This document shows, piece by piece, positions 8,590 through 16,909 of a stretch of DNA of 64,000 nucleotides. The notes under the pieces are model-generated. The model was not told the origin of the DNA. It searched no databases and saw only the letters and a list, made by a program, of their open reading frames with translations. The DNA is taken from the NCBI GenBank assembly GCA_043783625.1, contig JAYVZE010000190.1, positions 1-64,000 of the forward strand, written 5' to 3'. The stretch comes from JAFDVL01 sp043783625 (GTDB lineage Bacteria > Acidobacteriota > Blastocatellia > RBC074). Position 1 is the first letter of the stretch. Each line of letters opens with the position of its first letter. Made by a program: the position numbers and the translations under genes.

Positions 8590-9024
8590 TTAGGTCACAA
8601 CAGTAGTGCGATTTTTAATCAGCGTGACTTGCATTCCGCCTTCAGCATGACGAATTAACGTCACTTCGTCCATAAATGACCGCATATACAAAATGCCGCG
8701 ACCATCGGGATTCAGCAGGTTTTGCGGATCAAGTGGATTGGGTACCTGGTTCGGGTCAAAGCCTTCTCCAAAATCCCGGATTGAGACACTAAATATTTGG
8801 TCGTTCAATCTTAGGACAATCTGTACCATTTTATGATCGGCAAATTTATTCCCGTGTTCGATGGCGTTCGCTAACGACTCACGCACAGAAAGATTAACGC
8901 GGTACTGCTCTTCTTCGTCAAATCCGGCGAGTTTGCACAGATGATCGGCTGAGAGAGTTACAACATCTATCAGTTCCAGCTTGCTGCCAATTGAAATTTC
9001 GACCAGCTTTTCGGCGAGGCTCAT
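8590..9024 (-). CDS. Anti-sigma regulatory factor / serine kinase, HATPase_c (RsbW-like)
   Basis: 144-residue GHKL ATPase domain. The N-box is ESLANAIEHGN (residues 49-59), the G1 box DFGEGFDP (84-91), and the G2 box GRGIL (108-112). The HGN of the N-box is typical of SpoIIAB/RsbW/BtrW-type kinases, not of histidine kinases; no dimerisation or receiver domain is present. It should phosphorylate the neighbouring STAS protein and sequester the target when that partner is phosphorylated. It is first gene of a two-gene operon, with a good candidate promoter at 9090-9118 giving a leader of about 60 nt. The regulated target is not in the window. Confidence 0.92.
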   Translation of the reverse strand: MSLAEKLVEISIGSKLELIDVVTLSADHLCKLAGFDEEEQYRVNLSVRESLANAIEHGNKFADHKMVQIVLRLNDQIFSVSIRDFGEGFDPNQVPNPLDPQNLLNPDGRGILYMRSFMDEVTLIRHAEGGMQVTLIKNRTTVVT

Positions 9025-9089
9025 ACAATATGAAATCCCTTTTCGATATGCTTAATATGTGTGAGTCGCTTTGCGCTCATACATTTGGG

Positions 9090-9118
9090 ATGTAACATAG
9101 CTATTTTACCAGTGTCAA
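9090..9118 (-). promoter_or_regulatory. Candidate promoter of the kinase-antagonist operon
   Basis: On the minus strand TTGACA (9118-9113), a 17-nt spacer and TTACAT (9095-9090) lie about 65 nt upstream of the ATG at 9024. The -35 box is perfect and the -10 box is weak. Confidence 0.45.
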
Positions 9119-9135
9119 GGAACTGAACATTAGCT

Positions 9136-10461
9136 ATGTCATCAAACATTCAAGAAAGCAGTCAAACAATCACCCTCGAACCCGCCACCAGGCTACGCGG
9201 AGACTTTCAGTTACCCGGCGATAAATCAATTTCTCATCGCAGTGCCATGTTTGCCGCGCTGGGCAATGGAATCAGCCGTTTACGCAATTATTCTTCCGCG
9301 CAGGATTGTCAACGCACGCTGGATTGCCTGGCCAGTCTGGGCGTTAAAATCACCAAAGAAGCAGACGAAATTGTCATTGCAGGCGTCGGCGTTAACGGCC
9401 TGCAAAAGTCAGAAAAAATTCTCGACGTAGGAAATTCAGGAACGACGATTCGCTTACTTTCAGGAATTCTGGCAGGTCAACAATTCACGACTGAGATCAC
9501 CGGAGACCACAGCATCCAACGGCGTCCGATGAAACGGATTATTGAGCCGCTCACGTTAATGAAGACGACCATCTCAGCCCGTGATAATAATTTCGCTCCG
9601 CTCCGAATAGAAGGCGGAAACATTCGCGCCATTACCTATCAGCCTCCCATCGCCAGTGCTCAGGTTAAATCGTGTGTACTTTTGGCCGGACTGTTTGCGG
9701 AAGGGACGACAACCGTCATTGAAGCGACTCCGACCCGTAATCATACTGAAAAAATGTTGGCGGAATGCGGAGTTCCGTTAGATATTGAGCGAGAAGATAA
9801 CACGACTAAAATTTCAATTACAGGCGGTCAAAATCTAAACCCGCTCGGAGATTATACAGTCGCCGGCGATTTATCATCGGCAGCTTTTTTCCTCGCGGCT
9901 GGCACGATTGTCCCGAATGCACTGCTCAACATTCGACATATTGGAATTAACCCGTCGCGGATGGCACTGATTGATGTCATGCAAGAGATGGGAGCCAGCA
10001 TCGAAATTTATAATCAACGTCTCGCTCACGGTGAACCGGTAGCGGACTTGGTTGTCGCGTCTTCAGAGCTTTCAGGAGACATCAAACTCACCGGCGAAGT
10101 CATTGCGAATCTGATTGACGAAATTCCGATTCTGGCGGTGATCGCCACACAATTAAACGGTACGCTGACGATCTATGACGCTCACGAATTACGAGTGAAA
10201 GAGAGTGATCGAATCAGATCCATCGTCGATAATTTGAGGAGAATGAAAATAAAAATCGAAGAATTCGAGGACGGATTTTTCATTGAAGGGAAACAAACGC
10301 TACAAGGTGCGACGGTTGAACCCTACCACGATCATCGCATTGCCATGGCCTTTGCCGTCGCGGGATTGATTGCCGATGGCAAGACAACGATTAACGGAGC
10401 TGATGCAGCTTCTGTCTCATTACCGGAGTTTTACGAATTGATGAACGGTTTACGAAATTGA
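9136..10461 (+). CDS. aroA: 3-phosphoshikimate 1-carboxyvinyltransferase (EPSP synthase)
   Basis: Sixth step of the shikimate pathway: transfer of enolpyruvyl from PEP to shikimate 3-phosphate. At 441 residues it has LPGDKSISHRS (Lys30 in the substrate site), NSGTTIRLLSG, QRRPMKRI, SAQVKSC, TRNHTEKML, DEIPILA and KESDRIRS. The GDKS, SAQxK and RNHTE motifs are those described for class II enzymes, which are typically less sensitive to glyphosate (known of the class; sensitivity here is inference). The shikimate kinase gene follows 79 bp later in the same direction. No clear ribosome site precedes the ATG. Confidence 0.97.
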   Translation: MSSNIQESSQTITLEPATRLRGDFQLPGDKSISHRSAMFAALGNGISRLRNYSSAQDCQRTLDCLASLGVKITKEADEIVIAGVGVNGLQKSEKILDVGNSGTTIRLLSGILAGQQFTTEITGDHSIQRRPMKRIIEPLTLMKTTISARDNNFAPLRIEGGNIRAITYQPPIASAQVKSCVLLAGLFAEGTTTVIEATPTRNHTEKMLAECGVPLDIEREDNTTKISITGGQNLNPLGDYTVAGDLSSAAFFLAAGTIVPNALLNIRHIGINPSRMALIDVMQEMGASIEIYNQRLAHGEPVADLVVASSELSGDIKLTGEVIANLIDEIPILAVIATQLNGTLTIYDAHELRVKESDRIRSIVDNLRRMKIKIEEFEDGFFIEGKQTLQGATVEPYHDHRIAMAFAVAGLIADGKTTINGADAASVSLPEFYELMNGLRN

Positions 10462-10540
10462 TTCTTGCTCGAAAAAATATTTTTTCTTATAGTAGCCAGC
10501 GTCAATTGGTCGGGTCGTGCTCGCGGGTATCGTTCGTAAA

Positions 10541-11065
10541 ATGAATTTATCAAAACCACATATTTTTCTGATCGGCTTTATGGGCTGCGGCAAATCTACC
10601 GCAGGTCCTGCCGTTGCCACCTTATTTAAACGCCCCTTCATTGATCTGGATCAAGCCATTGAGCAGGTCGCTGGAACCACGATTGCAGAAATTATTGCGC
10701 TGCGTGGTGAACCGTTTTTTCGGACTGTTGAGACGCAATGTCTACAACAAAGTATCTTTGACACCCCCTCTATTATCGCGCTCGGAGGTGGAGCGTTCAC
10801 TCTCGAATTTAACCGTCAGATCATTACCCGTGCCGGAGTTTCGATCTGGCTTGATCCGCCATTTGAACTTTGCTGGCAGCGTATTCAGCAGGAAACGAAA
10901 ATACGCCCACTCGCCCCGGACTTCGAGACTGCCAGGCAACGCTATCAGGACAGAAAATCTATTTATCAATTAGCCGACCTGCAAATTTCCGTCACTGCTG
11001 CTGACACGCCCGAACATCTGGCACAGGTCATTATTGACCGGTTGCAAGCCCGCGATGCAGGGTAA
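10541..11065 (+). CDS. aroK: Shikimate kinase
   Basis: ATP-dependent phosphorylation of shikimate at the 3-hydroxyl, the step before AroA. The protein starts MNLSKPHIFLIGFMGCGKST, with Walker A GFMGCGKS. Shikimate-binding residues follow in FIDLDQAIE, RGEPFFR and LGGGAF, and the lid contains KIRPLA. At 174 residues it is of normal size. An in-frame GTG at 10517 would add eight residues (MLAGIVRK) without clear support, so I chose the ATG at 10541. It probably shares a transcript with aroA, in the reverse of the reaction order. Confidence 0.96.
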   Translation: MNLSKPHIFLIGFMGCGKSTAGPAVATLFKRPFIDLDQAIEQVAGTTIAEIIALRGEPFFRTVETQCLQQSIFDTPSIIALGGGAFTLEFNRQIITRAGVSIWLDPPFELCWQRIQQETKIRPLAPDFETARQRYQDRKSIYQLADLQISVTAADTPEHLAQVIIDRLQARDAG

Positions 11066-11220
11066 TTCCTAAGTTTAGCCTCGTCACTTGTTTCTCATCG
11101 CCGCTACCACTACAATTCGCGTTTTAATTTTTCAAGATTTTCTTGAAACACTTGCACTGGTAACTTCGTATTATCTCGCAGTTAAGGCTGTTCACTTTTA
11201 AGTAATTTGGAGTTTCTCTC

Positions 11221-12723
11221 ATGGCTGTCTCGAAGAAAAAGAAAATATTTATTGCCCTCGGTTTAGTGTTATTGGTTGCTGCGATTATCACTGGTGGAGT
11301 CCTGGCGCGGCGGACGGATGCCCCTGAAATTCAATCTGCCAAGGTCGAGAAAAAACCTTTGCTTGAATCAAAAGTCACCGCTAACGGTGAAGTCCGCCCC
11401 ATTCTATTGATTAATCTGACGGCAGAAGTGGCCGGACGTGTCACCGATGTTTTTGTCAAAGAAGGTGATTTCGTCAAGAAAGGTCAGAAGATCGTGCGAC
11501 TTGATCCAACGCAACAAGAATCTTCCGTGTCGGTACAAGAAGGCGCATTACGTGCGAGTCAGGCGGATGTCCAAAATCAAAATGCTTCGATCATCGTGGC
11601 AGAAAATGCGATCAACACCTCGACGGCGGCGCTGTATTCATCGCAGGCTGATCTCGAACGCTCGAAAGTAGATCAAGCTAACGCTGACATTGACTTCAAA
11701 CGGAATGCTGAATTATTGGAAGCCCAAATTATTTCCAAAGCTGTTTTTGATTCGGCCAAAGCCAGATTGGATTCCGCAACTGCTTCAGTCAACGCAGCGA
11801 AAGCCCGTGTCAATCAGGCACAATCTCAGATTGAGGACTCAAAGCTGAGGGTTGACCAGAACAAAGCTTCTTTGCGCGCTTCTCAGGCACGCGTAGCGCA
11901 GTCGCAAGCTAATCTGCGCAGCCAGACTGACTTCCTGCGCAAGACCGTGCAGTACGCTTCAATTGAAGGCGTTATCGCTAACAAACCCATTGAAGTTGGA
12001 ACTTTCGCTGTCGCTAATTTTTCCTCGACGCCATTGGTCATCATCGCGGATATGTCCACGATCAACGTCGAAGTCAAAGTTGATGAAACCGACATTGCTA
12101 ACATCAAAGTAGGTCAGAAAGCCAAAGTCAAAGTTGATGCGCTGGGTGAAAAAGAACTGGAAGGAGACGTTGTCGAACGTGCCGCTTCTGCGGTTACGAA
12201 GTCAGGCGCAGACATTTCGCAAACTGCCAAATCAGGCAATCAGGAAGCGAAGGAATTTAAAATCGTCATTCGCCTGGTGAACCTGGAACCGGATGTACGC
12301 GAGAAACTCCGCCCCGGAATGTCTTCAACCGCGACTATTTATACGGATCGCCGTGAAAATATTGTTTCCATCCCATTGCAATCATTGGTCGAACGCGATC
12401 CTGCTCAACTCGACAAAGAAGGGAAATCCGGCGCTGAAGCAAAACCGACGCCAACGCCTTCCCCCGAAGCTGGAGCCCCGAATAAAGTCGTTGAAAAGAG
12501 AAAGACGATCAAGGGAGTCTTCCTTTTCAAAGATAAAAAAGCCGTCTTTACTCCGGTCGAAACAGGTATCACGGGTGACAACGATATTGAAATTACGAAA
12601 GGCTTGAGCGGTGGCGAAGAAATCATCATCGGTCCTTATCGCCAGCTCCGAACCTTGAAAAACAATACCGTCGTCAAGCTTGAGGACAAGACCAAAAAAG
12701 CCAAAGACGAAAAAGATAAATAA
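11221..12723 (+). CDS. Efflux periplasmic adaptor subunit (HlyD/MacA-like)
   Basis: 500-residue membrane-fusion protein. It has a short cytosolic N-terminus (MAVSKKKK), one membrane helix (IFIALGLVLLVAAIITGGVL), a lipoyl/barrel-sandwich half (VTANGEVRPILL...GDFVKKGQKIVRLD), a long alpha-helical hairpin of Ala/Gln/Ser-rich heptads (about residues 100-240), the second lipoyl half (ASIEGVIANKPIEVGTF) and beta-barrel/membrane-proximal domains. A Pro/Thr-rich insert (PTPTPSPEAGAP) near residue 410 and a Lys-rich tail are unusual. It would join an inner-membrane ABC transporter to an outer-membrane channel. The ATPase gene follows after a palindrome; a permease is missing. Ribosome site TGGAG lies at about 11207. 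Confidence 0.92.
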   Translation: MAVSKKKKIFIALGLVLLVAAIITGGVLARRTDAPEIQSAKVEKKPLLESKVTANGEVRPILLINLTAEVAGRVTDVFVKEGDFVKKGQKIVRLDPTQQESSVSVQEGALRASQADVQNQNASIIVAENAINTSTAALYSSQADLERSKVDQANADIDFKRNAELLEAQIISKAVFDSAKARLDSATASVNAAKARVNQAQSQIEDSKLRVDQNKASLRASQARVAQSQANLRSQTDFLRKTVQYASIEGVIANKPIEVGTFAVANFSSTPLVIIADMSTINVEVKVDETDIANIKVGQKAKVKVDALGEKELEGDVVERAASAVTKSGADISQTAKSGNQEAKEFKIVIRLVNLEPDVREKLRPGMSSTATIYTDRRENIVSIPLQSLVERDPAQLDKEGKSGAEAKPTPTPSPEAGAPNKVVEKRKTIKGVFLFKDKKAVFTPVETGITGDNDIEITKGLSGGEEIIIGPYRQLRTLKNNTVVKLEDKTKKAKDEKDK

Positions 12724-12797
12724 TAGGGAACCGTAAACAGGGAACAGTTGACAGCAATCTTTGCCAGAAAACTCGTTCCCTGTTTACTGCTTCCCTA
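12724..12797. repeat. Inverted repeat between adaptor and ATPase genes
   Basis: Arms 12724-12745 and 12775-12797 (core GTAAACAGGGAAC / GTTCCCTGTTTAC) pair over about 22 bp with a small bulge. The left arm begins directly at the adaptor stop codon. No T-run follows, so a palindromic repeat is more likely than a terminator. The following 40 bp contain further short self-complementary GTTAAC / GAACAG words. Confidence 0.75.
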
Positions 12798-12844
12798 CTC
12801 AATGCTCTGTTAACTATTCACTGTTCGTTGTTAACTAACTATTT

Positions 12845-13582
12845 ATGCTCACCGAAACGCAAACGAAGGCTGCTCCCGTACTTTCCGCCCCCAAGGGTGA
12901 GGCTCTGATCCGCACACATAATCTCTGGAAAACGTACGTCATGGGTGGCGAAGAAATTCACGCTCTGCGCGGTGTTTCCTTTGAATTGATGCGGGGAGAC
13001 TATCTGGCGATTATCGGGCCATCCGGTTCAGGTAAATCTACCTTGATGAACATGATTGGTTGCCTTGACACTCCCACCCAGGGCGAGTACTGGTTGAACG
13101 GCAAGTTAGTTTCAGAAATGGATGACGACGAATTAGCGCGGATTCGCAACAAAGAAATCGGCTTCGTTTTTCAGACGTTTAATTTATTGCCACGCGCTTC
13201 AGCTTTGCATAATGTCGAGCTGCCACTGATTTATAATGGCACGCCTTCGGTCAAACGATTGGAGATGGCGAAGCAGGCTTTGGAATCAGTTGAGTTGGGA
13301 CATCGCATGTCACACAAACCGAACGAACTGTCCGGCGGACAACGTCAACGGGTCGCCATTGCTCGTGCGCTCGTCAATAATCCTTCGATCATTCTCGCTG
13401 ACGAACCAACCGGAAATCTTGATTCCAAAACTTCGGTTGAAATCATGAGCCTCTTGCAACTACTGCACGACAAAGGCAATACCATCATCCTTGTCACGCA
13501 CGAACCTGAAATTGCCGCCTACTCTCATCGCATCATCTCTATCCGTGATGGTGTCATTGATAAAGATGAGCGCATCAAGTAA
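12845..13582 (+). CDS. ABC transporter ATP-binding protein (MacB/LolD type)
   Basis: 245-residue nucleotide-binding domain. Walker A is GPSGSGKST (58-66), the Q-loop is in FVFQTFNLLP, the signature is LSGGQRQR, Walker B is IILADEPTGNLD, and the H-loop is LVTHEPE. The FQTFNLLP and DEPTGNLD strings are typical of the LolD/MacB/FtsE group that serves macrolide, lipoprotein or peptide export complexes. A 23-residue N-terminal extension precedes the domain. Its natural partners would be the adaptor at 11221 and a MacB-like permease. No permease follows: the next gene lies on the opposite strand. The permease may be elsewhere, or the locus may have lost it. Confidence 0.94.
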   Translation: MLTETQTKAAPVLSAPKGEALIRTHNLWKTYVMGGEEIHALRGVSFELMRGDYLAIIGPSGSGKSTLMNMIGCLDTPTQGEYWLNGKLVSEMDDDELARIRNKEIGFVFQTFNLLPRASALHNVELPLIYNGTPSVKRLEMAKQALESVELGHRMSHKPNELSGGQRQRVAIARALVNNPSIILADEPTGNLDSKTSVEIMSLLQLLHDKGNTIILVTHEPEIAAYSHRIISIRDGVIDKDERIK

Positions 13583-13683
13583 CTCCAACTCCATATTCAA
13601 CGAGCGGCGTTGAGACATTGATTGAAATTTAGCCGACTGGTTACGCCACTTGTTGTAAAAACTGGTCGGCAGAGCTTTACAGG

Positions 13684-14070
13684 TCAGCTTACCTTTTTGA
13701 GCAAAGCCCTTCTTTCTCCACACTCATCATAGTAGTAGGCCAATCTGCCTGGAATGCAAGAAACGATTGTTCCCCAGCCTCTCTCCGGGCATTCTTCAAT
13801 CGCCTCTTCGAGCATCATCGTTCGCCCATCCAAATCGTCACTGGCAGAAATCAGGTAGACCTCTTTAGGGCTTCCTTCTTTCCAAAGCAGATCAACAACG
13901 GCAGTATTACTCCGTAGCCAACTTATCCATCTCGGATCAAGGTCGGTGCAGTGATTGAGACGGTCTAACTCTGCCGCACGCTTCTTTGAATGATCGAGCA
14001 GATATTTGTATCGATGTCTTTTTTCTCGAAGAATAAAGGATTCAACTGTTTTCTCTTCATGCTCATTCAT
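13684..14070 (-). CDS. Conserved-looking hypothetical protein, soluble
   Basis: From the ATG at 14070 the product is 128 residues (MNEHEEKTVESFILREKRHR); an upstream in-frame start at 14115 would add 15 hydrophobic residues with no visible support. It contains a basic N-terminal helix (LLDHSKKRAAELDRLNH), SNTAVVDLLWKEGSPKEVYL, a Ser-Ala-Ser-Asp-Asp segment, an acidic helix (LEEAIEECPE), and GWGTIVSCIPGRLAYYYDE. The layout reads like a small alpha/beta domain, and I vaguely recall similar uncharacterised bacterial proteins. No function can be assigned. It follows the TonB-C protein gene by only 50 bp on the same strand. Confidence 0.7.
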   Translation of the reverse strand: MNEHEEKTVESFILREKRHRYKYLLDHSKKRAAELDRLNHCTDLDPRWISWLRSNTAVVDLLWKEGSPKEVYLISASDDLDGRTMMLEEAIEECPERGWGTIVSCIPGRLAYYYDECGERRALLKKVS

Positions 14071-14120
14071 GTCGTAAAAATAACTTATTACAATGATGCC
14101 CAACACACCATTCACCGTTT

Positions 14121-15128
14121 CTATTTTATTTTTTTCACAACTTTTTTTGCGCCAGCCGATAGCACTGTTTTTTTCGTCACCGGAGCCGTTTTACCAGCTC
14201 TGGCAGCCAGAGCTGGAATTGAAAAAATAATCGGAATATTCACTAACGCATCTTTTTGTGGAGCAAATTCGTATTGACGAGCGGCGGCTAAAGCTGCCTG
14301 ATTCAGCTCCGGTGCAGTCGAACTCCAAATATTTGCACTTTTTACTTTGCCATCTGCGGTGACTTCGGTGCGGACAATCACTTTGCCCCAAATTCCTTTT
14401 AATTCCGGCGCAATCTGGATGGCAGGCTTCTTGATTGCTGAGGCTATCAGAACGGCATCTTCCTTGTTATCCGTCATAAAACCGACGTGTTTTTCTTTCT
14501 CGACCGACACCGCGACAATATAGAAATGATCGGATTTTTCGATGACTGGCGAGGTGTAGCCATCGTGAAAATATTTCGTATAAACCGGAAGATCAGCCTT
14601 CATCCCGCCATTCGTGAAGAAATACGTCATTCCTTGTTCCGCTTCAATTCCCTGCGTTGCAATCGCTGACGCCATCGGGACTTGGGCTTTAGCTCCGCCG
14701 TAATCATTAACCTCAATGATGACTGAAGTGCCGGGGGTGGTTCCATCGCCGATGCTGTAGGCCGTCATCGCCTGGACTTCTGCATGAGCCTCATTTGGGT
14801 TGCCGATTTCGATGATGCCTTTTTTCGGTGATTTAAAGAGCCGAAAATAACTTGTTTTCAGCAGGAAAATCTCAACGCCAGGATAAGCTTTTCTTAAATT
14901 ATTGATCCATCCTTCATCACTGGTTTGCGAGGCTGTCCTCAATTTAAAAAGTTGATCGGTCATGTCTCCCTTACCGAGCGGGACACGCGCTTCAAAAATC
15001 CGAACGGTCAAATAATCAGGATCAGGCATTTTCTCGCCATTATCCTGAGCCATCAGCGGTGAAGAAAAGATCAAGAGGTTGAGGGTAAAGAGAATAGCGA
15101 TGAGATTTTTATTTGTGGTAGTCAACAA
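14121..15128 (-). CDS. Exported protein with TonB C-terminal-like domain
   Basis: 335 residues with a Sec signal peptide cut at about SPLMAQ. The C-terminal quarter, GKVIVRTEVTADGKVKSANI then AALAAARQYEFAPQKD, is the TonB C-terminal fold found in many periplasmic proteins. Residues 35-225 form a beta-rich domain I do not recognise. The initiation codon is TTG: an excellent ribosome site (GGAGGAGG) lies about 6 nt upstream of the TTG at 15128, and no ATG fits. The usual TonB membrane anchor and proline-rich spacer are missing, so it is unlikely to energise the Oar-type receptors. A Lys-rich tail (KKVVKKIK) ends the protein. Confidence 0.8.
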   Translation of the reverse strand: MLTTTNKNLIAILFTLNLLIFSSPLMAQDNGEKMPDPDYLTVRIFEARVPLGKGDMTDQLFKLRTASQTSDEGWINNLRKAYPGVEIFLLKTSYFRLFKSPKKGIIEIGNPNEAHAEVQAMTAYSIGDGTTPGTSVIIEVNDYGGAKAQVPMASAIATQGIEAEQGMTYFFTNGGMKADLPVYTKYFHDGYTSPVIEKSDHFYIVAVSVEKEKHVGFMTDNKEDAVLIASAIKKPAIQIAPELKGIWGKVIVRTEVTADGKVKSANIWSSTAPELNQAALAAARQYEFAPQKDALVNIPIIFSIPALAARAGKTAPVTKKTVLSAGAKKVVKKIK

Positions 15129-15182
15129 GATAAGCCTCCTCCGGGAATGCTTGAATACGTTCAGAAAGTAAGTGCGGGGAAA

Positions 15183-16031
15183 TTAGCGTCGTTCGGCTGC
15201 AAAGGTGGGGCGTGAAGTCACAGTCGAGGACGTTGGGGGCGAATCGAATGAGTCAAAGCTGCTCATAATCGGAGCTGTATGTTGCAGCATTTCCCGCGTG
15301 GTTTCAATAGAAGAAATTAAAGTATCAAAATCAAGAGTATTAATATATTCAGGGCCGGGCATCGTCACGACCTGATCGTTGACTAATCCGAAGAAGTTTT
15401 CGATCATCTGTAACTGCGCTTCAACTCGTTTCACGCTGCGCCCAATGTCGTCAAAGGTATCCAGGCGACGACGAATAATCTGGACATTTTTTTCGTGCAA
15501 CGGTCGCGTGACTTCATCAACGGTGGTTGCCGAACGTTCGGCTTGCCGCAACTGATTTTCTACGGCTTGGCGATTAATCGTCCGCAGATGAGTTTTGCGA
15601 CGGCGGTACTCATCCAGCAAATCCACGAAAGCTTCCCAGGCAGTATCAAGTTCGCCAATTTGCGGCGGGTCTTCGGTGAGTCCCGAAAATTTCTTGAAGT
15701 TGCTGGCAATTTGATTGCGCATCCAACTGAGATATTCCACTGCTTCACGCTCGCGCGGATCGAAAGTTCGAATCAGCTCCTGACGCTGCTTGAGGCGCTG
15801 TGCCAGAACTTTCGCACGATGTCGGGCAGTAATTTTTCTTTGATAAAAGGATGCGGCTGGAACGATAGCCAGATACGCCACTTCGGTCACAGCAGAGGCT
15901 GCGAAGACGACTGCACCGTCAAGCATTCCGTAAGAAAACGCCGCGATTGAACCCAGCGCAGCCAGAGCCAGAGCGCCCAGATTGAGCGGTTCTTTAAAAG
16001 CTGATTTAATGTACAAAGTAGTGCGATCCAT
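15183..16031 (-). CDS. Membrane protein with cytosolic coiled coil, partner of PspA
   Basis: 282 residues: two membrane helices near the N-terminus (LGALALAALGSIAAFSYGML and VVFAASAVTEVAYLAIVPA), then a long charged helical region from residue 65 (RAKVLAQRLKQRQELIRTF, LRQAERSATTVDEVTRPL) and a Ser/Thr-rich, probably disordered tail. I recognise no enzyme domain. It lies directly downstream of a PspA/IM30 gene on the same strand, separated by a terminator. By analogy with other PspA neighbourhoods, a role in membrane stress or as a docking partner for PspA is possible but inferred. Confidence 0.75.
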   Translation of the reverse strand: MDRTTLYIKSAFKEPLNLGALALAALGSIAAFSYGMLDGAVVFAASAVTEVAYLAIVPAASFYQRKITARHRAKVLAQRLKQRQELIRTFDPREREAVEYLSWMRNQIASNFKKFSGLTEDPPQIGELDTAWEAFVDLLDEYRRRKTHLRTINRQAVENQLRQAERSATTVDEVTRPLHEKNVQIIRRRLDTFDDIGRSVKRVEAQLQMIENFFGLVNDQVVTMPGPEYINTLDFDTLISSIETTREMLQHTAPIMSSFDSFDSPPTSSTVTSRPTFAAERR

Positions 16032-16095
16032 ATCTTCTCATTCGCACCAATCATACGGGCAATTCCCGAAAAAAGATTCAACAAAAATTCGGCTG

Positions 16096-16132
16096 ATAAA
16101 AAAGCCGCTGTTCGGTACGGAGCAGCGGCTTT
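16096..16132 (-). terminator. Rho-independent terminator after pspA
   Basis: The 10-bp stem AAAGCCGCTG (16101-16110) / CAGCGGCTTT (16123-16132) encloses a 12-nt loop. On the minus strand the stem is followed by a T-run (complement of 16096-16103), 10 nt past the pspA stop. Read-through would be needed to reach the 15183-16031 gene. Confidence 0.85.
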
Positions 16133-16141
16133 CTCAAAATA

Positions 16142-16909
16142 CTATTCAGCCGCTTGCGGTCGAGCCGGAGCCGTTTCTCCGCCCAAAGTTTTCTCAGTAT
16201 TCACAACAGGCGATCCTTCTCCCAAAGCATGCGAAGGAGCATCCGGGATCAATCCCATCTGACGCTTGTAAGCCAGCAATGAATCCTGCGCCTCAATGTT
16301 GGCGGCTTCCAATTCGATTTCCTGCATCTTGGAATCAATCGTATTGGTCGCCATTTCAGCTTTGGCTTCGGCTTCAGCCGCACGGCGCGTAATCTTCTCG
16401 CGCATATCATCCAAAGTGCCGGAATTGTCGCCCACCTGAAAACTGGTCATGGTTTGCGCAATCTGCTCCTGCATCTTGGCCTGCTTGCTTTGGGCGATCA
16501 GTTGCATAGCTTCATCAGATTTTTTCTTCATCTGTGCCATGTAAGAATCACGCAATTGCAAAGCCTTTTCCGATTGAGTCTTCGCCTGAACGAGCTGAGC
16601 CTTGGAAAGCTCTAGCCCTTTCTGCGTCGTTTGCAATTCATTGATCCACTGGGTAGCAATGTCGTCGCGTCCCATTTTAATGGCAGCTTTGATCTTACTA
16701 TCTAATTCAGTGACTTTTGATTGAGACTGTTCCAACTGCCGTGACAGAAGTTTTTCATTGGCCACAACTTGTGCTACCTGATTATTGAGCTTCGGAACAT
16801 TGTCACGCATATCACGGACGAGCTGTTGCAGCATCAGCTCCGGGTCTTCAGCTTTATCAATAATTCCACCGAAAATTGAGCGGAACAACCTTACCATTCG
16901 ATTCCACAT
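16142..16909 (-). CDS. pspA: PspA/IM30 family protein
   Basis: 255-residue ESCRT-III-like membrane remodelling protein. The N-terminal amphipathic helix and start of the hairpin read MVRLFRSIFGGIIDKAEDPE, followed by LMLQQLVRDMRDNVPKLNNQ, which is the PspA signature. A long uninterrupted coiled coil runs to about residue 215, and a short acidic/proline-rich tail ends in RPQAAE. PspA proteins bind stressed inner membranes and keep the proton barrier. Ribosome site AGAGGA precedes the ATG. There is no PspF-type regulator nearby. The gene downstream encodes a membrane coiled-coil protein that may be its partner. Confidence 0.93.
   Translation of the reverse strand: MWNRMVRLFRSIFGGIIDKAEDPELMLQQLVRDMRDNVPKLNNQVAQVVANEKLLSRQLEQSQSKVTELDSKIKAAIKMGRDDIATQWINELQTTQKGLELSKAQLVQAKTQSEKALQLRDSYMAQMKKKSDEAMQLIAQSKQAKMQEQIAQTMTSFQVGDNSGTLDDMREKITRRAAEAEAKAEMATNTIDSKMQEIELEAANIEAQDSLLAYKRQMGLIPDAPSHALGEGSPVVNTEKTLGGETAPARPQAAE

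Noticed and set aside
13684..14070. Assignment of the small soluble protein to a named family
   Set aside because: It looks familiar but I cannot place it with confidence, so no function was given.
14071..14115. N-terminal extension of the 13684-14070 gene
   Set aside because: The extra 15 residues lack a ribosome site and do not look like part of the soluble protein.
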